A stretch of DNA of 28,013 nt. It comes from Spirochaetaceae bacterium UBA6243 (GTDB taxonomy: Bacteria; Spirochaetota; Spirochaetia; Treponematales; Rectinemataceae). The position numbers and the translations under genes were made by a program. Positions 14,189 to 22,685 of the stretch are shown piece after piece. The stretch is from contig DJVZ01000033.1 in assembly GCA_002441395.1 (NCBI GenBank), positions 4,973 to 32,985 of the forward strand, read 5' to 3'. Within the stretch, counting starts at the first letter, position 1; every line of letters begins with the position of its first letter. The notes below the pieces were generated by a model. That model saw only the letters and a program-made list of their open reading frames with translations. It was not told where the DNA came from and searched no databases.

Positions 14189-15271
14189 TTAGAATAATTG
14201 CTGCATGGCCTCGAAACGTCGCTGCCGGATGAGCTCGAGCGGCGCCACTCTCGTCGCCTCGCCGTCCGCCATTTCAGCCCCAAGCTCAAAAACACTTCTT
14301 GCGGCAGCCGGATAGCCAATGTCCATCGATTCGCTCTCTGCGCGCAAAAGCGACGCAGCCCTTCTTGAACGCTCCTGTCGGGCGGCGTGCGCCGCTGCCT
14401 GTGCGTATTGCCGTTCAATAACGCCGATTCTTGTCAATCTCTCCGCCGGCAGGGGATGCTGCATTGAATATTGCTGAATACGCTCATCCTGAGAATTTGC
14501 CAGCACATGTATAAAATCTTTAAGCGCAGAATTCCTGTATCCGGCTTCATACAGCATGCGCATCGCCTCGGCATCGGCCTCAAACTCCATTGTCTGCGAA
14601 TAACCCTGTACCGAGATCAAAGAAACAAAATCGTGGACTGCCGCCGAAAAAAGTGCTGCTGCTTCCTTATTATCGGAATTCGCCCTCTGTGTAGAAAGCT
14701 CTGCGTAATACATGGCCAGATCCCCCATACGATAGCTCGCGAGTGAAACCAGCCCATGCCCAAGTGCCGTGTGCGAAATCTCGTGCGCGAGCAGCGCCGC
14801 AAGCATGTCCTCGGAAGTGGCAAGCCTCAGAAGCCCCCGCGTGATGAGCACAAAACCGCCCGGTGCCGCGAAGGCATGGGCCTCTTCGCTGTCCAGAATC
14901 AAAATATGATAGCCCTGGGGCAGCAATGGTCGCGCAGAAAAAAACGCCAGACCCTGCCCTATCTTGTTTACATACGCCGTCAGTTCAGGCTGATTGTAGA
15001 CCGGATACTGGGAGAGCACGGCGGCCGAAACGACTCGACCTATCGCATATTCTTCTTCGTACGTAAAAGGCCTGGATTCGGTCTGGAAGGAACGGGCGGC
15101 TTCGCGGATGAGGCGAGCCTGCTCCGGCGTGACCATGCCCTGAAGAAGGGCCTGGTTCAAAAATAATTGAAGTGCTTCAGGCGATACGGTACATGATGTT
15201 AAAAATGAGGCAGTCAGAAGAATAATCAGACTGACTGCCAGCATGCGAGACCGGGCTGCGCCTTTGTACAC
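14189..15271 (-). CDS. M48-family zinc metalloprotease lipoprotein (BepA/LoiP-like)
   Basis: This is an envelope zinc peptidase of about 360 residues. The best start is GTG 15271, one base after the stop of the upstream SH3 gene and 8 bases after GGGAGA. It gives a basic n-region and a lipoprotein signal ending in LTSC with Cys at about residue 27. ATG 15244 is an alternative with no clear ribosome-binding site. The catalytic motif HEISH is at about 163-167, with the third ligand Glu in MEFEADAEAM at about 229-233. The order matches M48 proteases such as BepA, which degrade or repair outer-membrane proteins. The C-terminal third has no clear TPR repeats. It probably shares an operon with the SH3 protein and the cyclase. 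Confidence 0.88.
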   Translation of the reverse strand: MYKGAARSRMLAVSLIILLTASFLTSCTVSPEALQLFLNQALLQGMVTPEQARLIREAARSFQTESRPFTYEEEYAIGRVVSAAVLSQYPVYNQPELTAYVNKIGQGLAFFSARPLLPQGYHILILDSEEAHAFAAPGGFVLITRGLLRLATSEDMLAALLAHEISHTALGHGLVSLASYRMGDLAMYYAELSTQRANSDNKEAAALFSAAVHDFVSLISVQGYSQTMEFEADAEAMRMLYEAGYRNSALKDFIHVLANSQDERIQQYSMQHPLPAERLTRIGVIERQYAQAAAHAARQERSRRAASLLRAESESMDIGYPAAARSVFELGAEMADGEATRVAPLELIRQRRFEAMQQLF

Positions 15272-15272
15272 G

Positions 15273-15764
15273 TCACAGTTCTCCCGGCGAGATATCGGTG
15301 CCCTGAATGAATGCCAGACACTCTGCATAAGAATAAGTCAATTTTACCATATCGTCCACCGCGTCAAAATTAAAGGCATTGCCTTCTTTCAGGGCAGTTT
15401 CGAGGCTCGATGAGAATCCCTTACCGGCAAGTACAATTTCGCTCTCCTGCAAGGCGGGAGGCTCTGAGACCGCATCCGCACTCAAGCTGAGCTTAACAGG
15501 AGAAAGCGCGCTGACATGGACATAGCCTGGCACGCTCGATCCCTGGACATAGCCAAAGACCCAATCATTCTCAGTGCGTATGACTGCAAACGGGGTTCGA
15601 TATGCCGCGAAGACAAGCACAGGTGACGCAAAGGAAGGCGCCGTCCGCACCGCGGTTCTCTCAAGCTTGATGAGCATGGTCTTGTCCGAAGGTACCGTTT
15701 GAGCGGCGGCGATGCCCGCTACGACCAAAACGAGGACTATTACCAAACCATATCGATATTTCAC
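15273..15764 (-). CDS. Secreted SH3-like domain protein
   Basis: This is a protein of about 163 residues of unknown function. GTG 15764 is chosen because GGGGG lies 6-7 bases upstream and it opens directly on a signal peptide (MKYRYGLVIVLVLVVAG, AAAQ cleavage region). The longer frame to 15818 has no support. Residues after the signal (LIKLERTAVRTAPSFASPV, then WVFGYVQGSSVPGYVHVSALSP) have the pattern of a bacterial SH3 domain, often a cell-wall or peptide-binding module. The tail (FNFDAVDDMVKLTYSYAECLAFIQGTD) is not recognised. It is one base from the protease gene, so the two proteins may act together in the envelope. Confidence 0.72.
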   Translation of the reverse strand: MKYRYGLVIVLVLVVAGIAAAQTVPSDKTMLIKLERTAVRTAPSFASPVLVFAAYRTPFAVIRTENDWVFGYVQGSSVPGYVHVSALSPVKLSLSADAVSEPPALQESEIVLAGKGFSSSLETALKEGNAFNFDAVDDMVKLTYSYAECLAFIQGTDISPGEL

Positions 15765-15800
15765 AGCAACGCCCCCTTCAATTTTCCACACAATTCTACA

Positions 15801-15828
15801 TTTATAATTATGACGCATCCTGTGGCAA
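15801..15828 (-). promoter_or_regulatory. Promoter of the SH3-M48-cyclase operon
   Basis: On the minus strand TTGCCA (15823-15828), a 16-base spacer and TATAAA (15801-15806) lie about 37 bases before the GTG start of the SH3 gene, within the gap after the exonuclease I gene. Confidence 0.45.
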
Positions 15829-15842
15829 TTTTCAGCAAGGTA

Positions 15843-17306
15843 CTATTGCTCACGGATAAATTTCTCGATTTTCTCCTTCCATTCGAGGAGCGCACTGGCA
15901 ATCCGCCTGTGCGGATCCTCTGCGCTCATTTCCCGGAGCTGCTCCTCCAGACGGGCATAATCCGCGAGCGCGGTCGCCCCCTTCTCCAGAGGAAGCTGAA
16001 CCCAGCCATACGCGTGCTTCCTCCAAGATAAATGCTGCTCCGCGGTCAAGGTTTCAGGAAAATTGCGCGCCAGCAGTCTGCCCATCAGGGTAAGGATCCT
16101 GGAATCCCGGAATTGAACGCGCAAAAATTCATTCTTTGCCGCATGCGGCCCGCGAGACTGCAACACCTCATGGAAACGATCGAGTTCTCTCCTGTCCTCA
16201 TCAGGATAGAATCCGCCGCCGTACAGCGCATACTCAGGGTCGAGTTCATCCAACGGCTTTTTTTCATAGCGGTATGCGGCGATGAGCCGCTCTTTCATGC
16301 CCGGCACCGCTTCGAGCTCGAGAAGATTCTGTCTGCACGTCTCGATATCGATTTTGAGCCTCTTTGCCGATTGTTTGTTGAGCACATTGACCGGGGCCAG
16401 ATAGGGACAGCTGTTGAGCCGAATCATGGTTATGGGAGGACGCGCCGGACCGTTCTCGAGACGCTCGGTGAACAAGAGGTCGCGCAGTTCATCTTCGCTC
16501 ATCGGTGAAAACGGGCCGGGACTGAAGCGCAGGTCGTATGCCACAAGGGCGTGGCGGTCGGCTTCGATAAGCCCCAGGGGTGTGATCACCGTTGAACAGC
16601 CATTGGCACGCGTATACAGCTGCGAAGTGTGTACAAGCATATTCTCCCGGAGAGAAAGATTAACCAAAGGAGTCAGGTTCTCCCGGCGTCTGTGCTGGAA
16701 ATACCACTGGTAGAGCCTGGGATATGCCGTGCGCACTTTTCGTGCCAACCCAATCGTCGCACGCACATCAAAGAGTGCATCGTGAGCGTTCTCGTGCGCT
16801 ATGCCATTCGCCTTGGCGAGCTCTTCAAGCCTGAAAGAAGGATTGCCATCCGCATTGGCAGGCCAATGAAAACCTTCATGTTTCAAATCGTGGACGGCGC
16901 GCAAAAGGTTGATGACATCCCAGCGCGAATTATCATTTCTATATTCGCGGGTATAGGGATCGAGCAAATTGCGATAAAACAGGCGGCGGATGAATTCGTC
17001 GTCGAATTGAATGGAATTGTAGCCCGCGACCGTCGTATTGGGGACACTCATTTCGTGCATGACGCGCAGGGCGAATTCGTACTCGCTCAGTCCTTTTTGC
17101 TCGACTTCCTGAGGAGTTATGCCGTGAATGTAGCATGCTTCCGGATCGGGAAGATAGTCAGGGGGAAGACGACAGTACAGCACGAGCGGAGGGCCAACTT
17201 CTTCGAGGGCCTCGTCCGTACGGATGAAGGCGCACTGCGCAATTCGGTCGTGCTGAGGATCACGACCGAAAGTTTCAAGATCATACCAGAGAATCGTTGC
17301 GGGCAT
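15843..17306 (-). CDS. sbcB: Exodeoxyribonuclease I
   Basis: This is a 3'-to-5' single-strand DNA exonuclease of 487 residues, the family length, acting in recombination and mismatch repair. The DEDDh motifs are WYDLETFG (D9, E11), GYNSIQFDDEFIRRLFYR and ENAHDALFDVRATIGLA, followed by the SH3-like and C-terminal ExoI domains (for example NKCP-like LNSCPYLAPVNVL, and DPEYALYGGGFYPDEDR). ATG 17306 with AAGGAA upstream is preferred over the adjacent TTG at 17309. It lies 37 bases after the small unknown gene and may share its transcript. Confidence 0.94.
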   Translation of the reverse strand: MPATILWYDLETFGRDPQHDRIAQCAFIRTDEALEEVGPPLVLYCRLPPDYLPDPEACYIHGITPQEVEQKGLSEYEFALRVMHEMSVPNTTVAGYNSIQFDDEFIRRLFYRNLLDPYTREYRNDNSRWDVINLLRAVHDLKHEGFHWPANADGNPSFRLEELAKANGIAHENAHDALFDVRATIGLARKVRTAYPRLYQWYFQHRRRENLTPLVNLSLRENMLVHTSQLYTRANGCSTVITPLGLIEADRHALVAYDLRFSPGPFSPMSEDELRDLLFTERLENGPARPPITMIRLNSCPYLAPVNVLNKQSAKRLKIDIETCRQNLLELEAVPGMKERLIAAYRYEKKPLDELDPEYALYGGGFYPDEDRRELDRFHEVLQSRGPHAAKNEFLRVQFRDSRILTLMGRLLARNFPETLTAEQHLSWRKHAYGWVQLPLEKGATALADYARLEEQLREMSAEDPHRRIASALLEWKEKIEKFIREQ

Positions 17307-17343
17307 CAATGTTCCTTATGTTTCCAGGCTGCAGGCTTTTGGG

Positions 17344-17736
17344 CTATGACCCTTGGGGCTCCTGATCAATCGTAAACATAGCAGGGTCGAAGCCTTCCGA
17401 GCCAATCCACAGATTGATCATCACTCCGCCCTCCGGAATTCTTTCGACTTTCACACCTTTGATTTGAAAGCCAATGAGCTCAAGCCGCGAACTGCCCAAA
17501 AGATCATGCCCAACCATCATACCATAATACGAGGCGAGTTCGGGCCGCTGATGCATCATCAGACTGTGTTCAATGTCGGCAATTTCCTTATCCGTGCGAG
17601 GCCGGTCATCGATACCAGCGATATGGAAACCGTCCGGCTCCAGATGCATGGAGATAACCATTTTTTTAGGGTTCCCATGAAGCAGATAATTTGCGAGTTC
17701 ACTTATAAGCTGGACATACAGTTCTTGCCGTTTCAT
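17344..17736 (-). CDS. Conserved hypothetical protein, 130 aa
   Basis: I do not recognise this family. It is a soluble protein of 130 residues with no signal peptide or membrane helix. It begins MKRQELYVQLISELANYLLHG, an amphipathic helix, followed by a mixed alpha/beta pattern with MVISMHLEPDGFHIAGIDD, RPELASYYGMMVGHDLLGSS and GGVMINLWIGSEGFDP. No catalytic motif stands out. The start is supported by AAGGAGATTTTTGA before the ATG. It lies 33 bases after the DUF1576 gene and just upstream of exonuclease I on the same strand. Confidence 0.75.
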   Translation of the reverse strand: MKRQELYVQLISELANYLLHGNPKKMVISMHLEPDGFHIAGIDDRPRTDKEIADIEHSLMMHQRPELASYYGMMVGHDLLGSSRLELIGFQIKGVKVERIPEGGVMINLWIGSEGFDPAMFTIDQEPQGS

Positions 17737-17769
17737 TCAAAAATCTCCTTTTTTGCCGGATCTGCTGAC

Positions 17770-19038
17770 TCATTCATCCTGTGCAGACCGATACCATTCG
17801 ATGATCGAGACGATCAGCGTCGCGGTGAGGCCCGCAGCAAATCCGTTGTTGTAGAGGTCCATCCCGCCATGCCACGCTCCTGTTCTGTCCACAATGACAA
17901 GATGCAAAAACCCCGCAATAAATCCGACAATCGGACCAAACTCACCGGCAAGGGGCGCCAAAGCAGTCCCAAACAAGATCGCAAGCAAAGGCCCTGGTGT
18001 ATAAATATCTTTACCAAAAATAATTATAGCCACAACAATTCCAAGTACAACGGAAAAAACATTTTTGGGGTGCTTCCCAAAAAACGAAAAGCCGACTATG
18101 GTGAACAGGCCGCCCAGCACTGGCCCATTGAGAGGCGCATCCAGCAGAACCACCCCCAGCCAAAACAATATCCCCATGATTGCCGCATTGAGAAGCGAAC
18201 CTTTCGATGACACGTAATCGGCAAAGTCGCTCGGCAATCGTCCGCTCATTGTAAGGATCTTTCGAAAATCGCGAAATGCCTCTCCAAACCCTGTTCCGAC
18301 GTGCCTGGGGTTCTCCGCCACAATACAGAGAAGCGCAATGAGCACGATGGCAGGGAGGATCGCAACGAGCAGGGGTTCCCGGGCCGTGCTCCACATCGAA
18401 AGCGGCAGGATATCGGCGCCTGCAGCGTGTGACAACGATGCGGTAAAGAGTCCTAAGAAGCCCGCCGAAAACCCAACGTTGTAGAGGTTATATCCCTGAT
18501 GAAGCCGGAGCATGGCGATGGCAATGGGAGGCAGCACGATCCCGATGCCAATCCCTATAACAAACGAGCCCGGCAATGCAAAAATGCGCCGCATGCCGAG
18601 CTCGAAGGCTATAAAGGTGATAAGCGGGCCCATCGCTGTACCGAACATCGCGATGAGCGCATAATCGCGCGGCTTTTTCTTCACGATAAGCGCAGAAAGC
18701 GAAACTCCTATCATAATGGGAATACAGTTGAACAGCGTTTTACCAAAAAAGGCGAACCCCATCATCGTGAACAGCGCCGCAACCTCGGCTCCGGTGATCT
18801 GAAGTCCATTCAGGATCACAAACAGATACCCCAATAGCCCGACAGCGGCGACATTGAGCAGGGTAGGCCCTACTCCCTCAACAGCGATAAAATCGCTTAC
18901 CAGGCGCGCCGGAGTTACCTGCAGGCGAAAAAAACCCTGAAAAGTCTGAATGATGTTTCCTTCAATCATTCCTGCAAGAAAAAGCCCCAGCATCACGACA
19001 ACCACAAAAGCGTTCAGTGTTTTTGTCTTCTGCACCAT
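17770..19038 (-). CDS. DUF1576 integral membrane protein
   Basis: This is a 422-residue polytopic membrane protein matching DUF1576, whose function is not known. It is built as two related halves. The segment around LLNVAAVGLLGYLFVILNGL then LFTMMGFAFFGKTLFN in the first half recurs as LLNAAIMGILFWLGVVLLDA then LFTIVGFSFFGKHPKN in the second. GYNLYNVGFSAGFLG recurs as MDLYNNGFAAGLTAT. Such internal duplication is typical of transporters, so a transport role is a reasonable guess. The ATG at 19038 closely follows AGAGGTGG. It is divergent from the P5C dehydrogenase gene, and the 114-base gap between them carries promoters for both. Confidence 0.85.
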   Translation of the reverse strand: MVQKTKTLNAFVVVVMLGLFLAGMIEGNIIQTFQGFFRLQVTPARLVSDFIAVEGVGPTLLNVAAVGLLGYLFVILNGLQITGAEVAALFTMMGFAFFGKTLFNCIPIMIGVSLSALIVKKKPRDYALIAMFGTAMGPLITFIAFELGMRRIFALPGSFVIGIGIGIVLPPIAIAMLRLHQGYNLYNVGFSAGFLGLFTASLSHAAGADILPLSMWSTAREPLLVAILPAIVLIALLCIVAENPRHVGTGFGEAFRDFRKILTMSGRLPSDFADYVSSKGSLLNAAIMGILFWLGVVLLDAPLNGPVLGGLFTIVGFSFFGKHPKNVFSVVLGIVVAIIIFGKDIYTPGPLLAILFGTALAPLAGEFGPIVGFIAGFLHLVIVDRTGAWHGGMDLYNNGFAAGLTATLIVSIIEWYRSAQDE

Positions 19039-19042
19039 CCAC

Positions 19043-19084
19043 CTCTTGATTCATCCTAAAGCCATACGGCCACGCAATCAAGAG
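19043..19084. promoter_or_regulatory. 9-bp inverted repeat flanking the DUF1576 promoter
   Basis: CTCTTGATT (19043-19051) and AATCAAGAG (19076-19084) are perfect 9-bp arms separated by 24 bases. One arm overlaps the -35 of the DUF1576 promoter and the other lies just past its -10. The layout fits two operator half-sites for a regulator of this divergent region. Confidence 0.4.
19053..19081 (-). promoter_or_regulatory. Promoter of the DUF1576 gene
   Basis: On the minus strand TTGATT (19076-19081), a 17-base spacer and TAGGAT (19053-19058). Confidence 0.4.
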
Positions 19085-19106
19085 TTTGATCAGAATATGT
19101 ATTGCC

Positions 19107-19135
19107 TTGACGAAAGCTGCCAATGCCTTCAAAAT
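19107..19135 (+). promoter_or_regulatory. Promoter of the P5C dehydrogenase gene
   Basis: TTGACG (19107-19112), a 17-base spacer and CAAAAT (19130-19135), about 18 bases before the start codon. Confidence 0.45.
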
Positions 19136-19152
19136 AAAACGGCAAGGAGTCA

Positions 19153-20790
19153 ATGATGAACAATGGGATTTTTCACGTTCCTACATTAGGCAATGAGCCC
19201 GTATTCGGCTATGCTCCGGCTTCGCCCGAACGTGCAGCACTCAAAAAGGAGATCGAGCGGCTGCGCGCGACACAGTTCGATATTCCTCTCATAATCGGCG
19301 GCAAAGAGGTTCGCACGGGGAAAACGGCGCCCATCCGTCGTCCCGACGCTCACGGGGAAGTGCTCGGCGTCTATCATTGTGCGGGCGAAGCCGAAGCGCG
19401 TATGGCAGTTGAGGCCGCGCTGGCTGCCAAGGCTGAATGGGCCGCACTGCCATGGGAAGAACGGGCCGCCGTATTCCTCAGGGCCGCAGAACTGATTTCG
19501 GTCAAGCATCGTGCGCTCATGGACGCCTCGACCATGCTCTGCCAATCCAAAACGGCACATCAGGCCGAAATCGATGCCGTCTGCGAAGTCATCGATTTTC
19601 TGCGCTTCAACCCATTGTATATGGAGCAGATTTACGCCCAGCAGCCCAGTAATGCGAAGGGCGAATGGAACCGGTCGGCATATCGGCCGCTCGAAGGCTT
19701 TGTCTACGCGGTCACTCCTTTCAATTTCACCTCGATTGCCGCGAACCTTCCAACCGCGCCCGCGATGATGGGCAACACAGTAGTCTGGAAGCCGGCATCG
19801 AATGCCGTGTATTCCAACTACATGCTCATGAAACTCTATATGGAGGCAGGGCTTCCCCCTGGCGTCATAAATTTCCTGCCGGGGAGCGGCGGCGTCATTT
19901 CGAATGTTGCGCTCTCAAGCCCCGATTTCGCAGGCTTTCATTTCACAGGTTCGACGGAAGTATTTCGTTCGCTCTGGAAGCAGATATCTTCAAACCTCGA
20001 ACGATACAAGGTGTACCCGCGTATTGTCGGCGAAACGGGGGGAAAGGATTTCATCCTTATCGATCCCAGCGCCGATCTTCAGTCGACGGTCGCCGCGGTC
20101 GTGCGGGGAGCCTTTGAATATCAGGGGCAAAAATGTTCCGCGGCGTCGAGGCTCTACATCCCCGCCTCGCGCTCCAGAGAATTTACGGATGCGCTGGCGG
20201 CTGAAATTACGTCTATACCCATGGGAGAAATCACCGATTTCCGGAATTTCATGGGTGCGGTGATCGATGAAGCGGCATTCAATACCATCTGCGGCTATAT
20301 CGAACGCGCAAAAGCCAGCGGCGATGCGCACATTGTTGCCGGCGGCGGATGCGACAAATCGAAGGGCTGGTTCATCGAGCCTACCTTGATCCTCACCGAG
20401 GATCCACATTCGGAATCCATGGTCAATGAAATTTTTGGCCCTGTGCTCACCGCCTATGTCTACGACGACCGGGATATGGAAGCGGCATACAAACTTGTCG
20501 ACGCAACCTCGCCCTACGGCCTCACCGGTGCCATCATGGCGACGGACAGACAGCGCATCAGCCGCGCGCTGCTCGCCCTGCAAAATACCGCCGGCAACCT
20601 CTACATCAACGACAAACCGACCGGCGCCGTTGTCGGCAGGCAGCCCTTCGGCGGAGCGCGCGCATCGGGCACCAACGACAAGGCCGGCAGCTATCTCAAC
20701 TTGCTGCGCTGGGTCAGCGCCCTTGCAATCAAAGAAAGCTTTGTACCGCCTTCATCATGGCGTTATCCCTTCATGATGGGGAATGATTGA
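19153..20790 (+). CDS. pruA: L-glutamate gamma-semialdehyde (delta-1-pyrroline-5-carboxylate) dehydrogenase
   Basis: This 545-residue aldehyde dehydrogenase of the stand-alone P5C dehydrogenase type oxidises glutamate semialdehyde from proline or arginine breakdown to glutamate, using NAD(P)+. The general base is E294 in VGETGGKDF and the nucleophile is C328 in YQGQKCSAASR. TPFNFTSIAANLPTAPAMMGN, WKPAS and the FHFTGSTEVF cofactor loop agree, and IFGPVLTAYVY and PFGGARASGTNDKAG are P5CDH-type C-terminal motifs. AAGGAG lies a few bases before ATG 19153 (a second ATG follows directly). There is no proline dehydrogenase domain and no neighbouring putA, so the substrate must come from an enzyme encoded elsewhere. 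A terminator follows. Confidence 0.93.
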   Translation: MMNNGIFHVPTLGNEPVFGYAPASPERAALKKEIERLRATQFDIPLIIGGKEVRTGKTAPIRRPDAHGEVLGVYHCAGEAEARMAVEAALAAKAEWAALPWEERAAVFLRAAELISVKHRALMDASTMLCQSKTAHQAEIDAVCEVIDFLRFNPLYMEQIYAQQPSNAKGEWNRSAYRPLEGFVYAVTPFNFTSIAANLPTAPAMMGNTVVWKPASNAVYSNYMLMKLYMEAGLPPGVINFLPGSGGVISNVALSSPDFAGFHFTGSTEVFRSLWKQISSNLERYKVYPRIVGETGGKDFILIDPSADLQSTVAAVVRGAFEYQGQKCSAASRLYIPASRSREFTDALAAEITSIPMGEITDFRNFMGAVIDEAAFNTICGYIERAKASGDAHIVAGGGCDKSKGWFIEPTLILTEDPHSESMVNEIFGPVLTAYVYDDRDMEAAYKLVDATSPYGLTGAIMATDRQRISRALLALQNTAGNLYINDKPTGAVVGRQPFGGARASGTNDKAGSYLNLLRWVSALAIKESFVPPSSWRYPFMMGND

Positions 20791-20802
20791 AAAAACACCC
20801 GT

Positions 20803-20831
20803 GAAAGGCGCTTCCGCAGCGGGCGCCTTTC
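20803..20831 (+). terminator. Terminator after pruA
   Basis: GAAAGGCGC (20803-20811) and GCGCCTTTC (20823-20831) form a perfect 9-bp stem with an 11-base loop that can itself pair CCG/CGG. The T-run is partly in the stem. By symmetry it could also serve the convergent ZIP transporter gene. Confidence 0.65.
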
Positions 20832-20870
20832 ATAACTGATTCGCCGCCACGCGCCCCGCGCTTTATATAT

Positions 20871-21671
20871 TCAGCCAAGCGCGACATCGAGCAACATCAT
20901 GAGGGCAAAACCGAGCATTGTTCCGATTGTGGCAAGATGACCATTCGATTCCCGGCTTGCCTCTGGAAGTACTTCCTCAACAACGACATAAATCATAGCA
21001 CCAGCCGCGAATGCCAGTGCATAAGGGAGGATGGGACGCATTGCCAGCACGAGAGCAGCCCCCAGAACGCCCGCGATCGGCTCGACGAGCCCCGAAGCCT
21101 GGCCATACACGAAACTTTTCCACCGCGAGAGACCCTCCCTGCGCAGAGGGATCGAAACCGCCGCCCCCTCGGGAAAATTCTGAAGACCGATGCCGATCGC
21201 CAGCGCAATCGCTCCTGAAAGATTCGCGCTGGGGATACCCGCGGCGACCGCACCGAACCCGACTCCGACCGCGAGGCCTTCGGGAATGTTGTGCAGGGTG
21301 ATCGCGAGGACGAGGAGCACGCTCCGTTTCCAAGTCGTATGAATGCCTTCGGCTTCATTCATGTTGGCGCCGATGTGCAGGTGGGGCAGCAGATGGTCGA
21401 CCCCGAACAAAAAAATCCCACCGAGGAGAAAACCCGTTACCGCCGGCAGCCATGGGATCAGACCCATTGCCTCCGAAAGCTCGATGGCAGGGGCCAGCAG
21501 CGACCAGAAACTCGCCGCGATCATCACTCCCGCCGCAAAGCCAAGCATCGCATCGAGGACTTTTTTGTTGATCTCCTTGAAGAAGAAGACCATGGCGGCA
21601 CCCAGCGCCGTCACGCCCCATGTGAAGAGAGTCGCCAGGAGAGCCTGCAATATAGGATTTTCAACTTTCAT
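20871..21671 (-). CDS. ZIP-family divalent metal transporter
   Basis: This inner-membrane metal importer (zinc or related cations, ZupT/GufA-like) has 266 residues. The TM4 signature is LAITLHNIPEGLAVG (HNIPEG about 127-132), TM5 is LQNFPEGAAVSIPL (QNFPEG about 164-169) and the later VVVEEVLPEA completes the set of metal ligands. A short His-containing segment, HLLPHLHIG, lies in the cytoplasmic loop region. ATG 21671 (MKVENPILQ) is chosen because the upstream 11 codons begin with TTG and a TATAAT -10 lies within them. The ribosome-binding site is weak. ZIP proteins of this subgroup can have broad metal range, so zinc is not certain. Confidence 0.9.
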   Translation of the reverse strand: MKVENPILQALLATLFTWGVTALGAAMVFFFKEINKKVLDAMLGFAAGVMIAASFWSLLAPAIELSEAMGLIPWLPAVTGFLLGGIFLFGVDHLLPHLHIGANMNEAEGIHTTWKRSVLLVLAITLHNIPEGLAVGVGFGAVAAGIPSANLSGAIALAIGIGLQNFPEGAAVSIPLRREGLSRWKSFVYGQASGLVEPIAGVLGAALVLAMRPILPYALAFAAGAMIYVVVEEVLPEASRESNGHLATIGTMLGFALMMLLDVALG

Positions 21672-21689
21672 GTGGTATTTCCCAGCCCC

Positions 21690-21695
21690 ATTATA
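21690..21695 (-). promoter_or_regulatory. Consensus -10 box of the ZIP transporter gene
   Basis: On the minus strand there is a perfect TATAAT about 18 bases before the ATG. The -35 position reads TTTCGT at 17-base spacing and is poor, so an activator may be needed, or transcripts may also come from upstream. The SDR terminator overlaps the -35 area. Confidence 0.4.
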
Positions 21696-21717
21696 ATGAA
21701 ACAAATCGGAGAACGAA

Positions 21718-21745
21718 ACAGGCCGCCCCGGAACGGACGGCCTGT
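21718..21745 (-). terminator. Terminator after the SDR gene
   Basis: ACAGGCCG (21718-21725) and CGGCCTGT (21738-21745) form an 8-bp stem with a 12-base loop. On the minus strand it follows the SDR stop by about 50 bases and is trailed by TTTCGTT. On the plus strand the stem is followed by CGTTTTCTT, so it could work both ways. Confidence 0.6.
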
Positions 21746-21796
21746 CGTTTTCTTCAGCTTCTCAGCCTGGCGAGACTTTGCGAGGAAATCTCACGG

Positions 21797-22594
21797 TTAC
21801 TTCGCGATCGACCTGGCGCCGTAGGTAACGCCGCCGGTGATCTCCAGGCAGGTGCCGTCGAAGGCCTCGTTCTCGACGACCATGGCGATGGCGCGCGCAA
21901 TTTCTTCAGGCTCGATGAGACGCGCTATGTGCACGTCTTTGAGAATCTCGTTGAGCGCGTCCTGATTCATGCCTTTCACCATCGGTGTGCCGACATAACC
22001 AGGGGCAATGCTCATGACGCGGATGCCCTTGATGCCTTTCATCTGGAATTCGCCGGCGAGAATGCGCGGCCATACCGCGACCGCGGCCTTGGTCGAGGAA
22101 TAGTTGATCTGCCCGACCTGACCCACCTTGTTCACGCTTGAAATCGTGAAAAGGACGCCCTGCCATTTGTTGTCCACCATGCGGCGGGCGGCCTCTCGCA
22201 AGGTGATGAAGGAGCCGATGAGGTTGACCTCGATCACCGAGCGGAACTGGTCGGTTTCCATGACGCGCTTGACCTTGCCCGTCTCTCTGTCGGTGTTGAT
22301 CACCACGCCATCGCGGATGATGCCGGCGCAGGGAACGACGACATTGATCGCTCCGAATGAGGAGACGGCGGCATCCATGAGGGCCGCCACATCGGCGTCT
22401 TTGGTGACATCGGTTTTGAGGCCCACCACCTCTCCGCCCGCGGCCTTGATCTCCGCGACCACGCGGTCGATGCTCTCCTGCACGACATCGCCGATGACGA
22501 CTTTCGCGCCGTTCGACGCGAAATACTTGGCAACCGTTTCGCCGATCCCGCTCGCACCGCCGGTGACAACCGCAACGACTTCTTTCAATTTCAT
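21797..22594 (-). CDS. Short-chain dehydrogenase/reductase (FabG-like)
   Basis: This is an NAD(P)-dependent oxidoreductase of 265 residues. The cofactor motif TGGASGIG is at 11-18 and catalytic residues are N124 (EVNLIG), S152, Y165 and K169 (YSSTK). The structural NNAG motif reads PCAG (88-91), a modest deviation. The substrate-loop sequence IAPGYVGTPMVKGM is of the classical SDR type, as in 3-oxoacyl-ACP reductases and sugar or hydroxyacyl-CoA dehydrogenases. The exact substrate is not readable. The start is supported by AGGAGGG before ATG 22594. It is divergent from a TetR regulator and separated from it by an operator-like region, so it is probably the regulator's target. Confidence 0.88.
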   Translation of the reverse strand: MKLKEVVAVVTGGASGIGETVAKYFASNGAKVVIGDVVQESIDRVVAEIKAAGGEVVGLKTDVTKDADVAALMDAAVSSFGAINVVVPCAGIIRDGVVINTDRETGKVKRVMETDQFRSVIEVNLIGSFITLREAARRMVDNKWQGVLFTISSVNKVGQVGQINYSSTKAAVAVWPRILAGEFQMKGIKGIRVMSIAPGYVGTPMVKGMNQDALNEILKDVHIARLIEPEEIARAIAMVVENEAFDGTCLEITGGVTYGARSIAK

Positions 22595-22612
22595 AGATAT
22601 ATCCCTCCTGTT

Positions 22613-22685
22613 TCATTGACCATAGTCATTGAACTTGGTTATTTTTGCATGACTTTCCCTGCCTGTCAACAACAATTCTCATTGA
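22613..22685. promoter_or_regulatory. Three TCATTGA repeats in the SDR-tetR divergent region
   Basis: TCATTGA occurs at 22613-22619, 22626-22632 and 22679-22685. The first two lie just downstream of the SDR promoter start point, and between them TGAC-CATA-GTCA is palindromic. The third overlaps the -35 of the tetR promoter. The placement fits binding of the adjacent TetR protein to repress both genes. Confidence 0.5.
22641..22669 (-). promoter_or_regulatory. Promoter of the SDR gene
   Basis: On the minus strand there is a perfect TTGACA (22664-22669), a 17-base spacer and AAAAAT (22641-22646). Confidence 0.5.
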
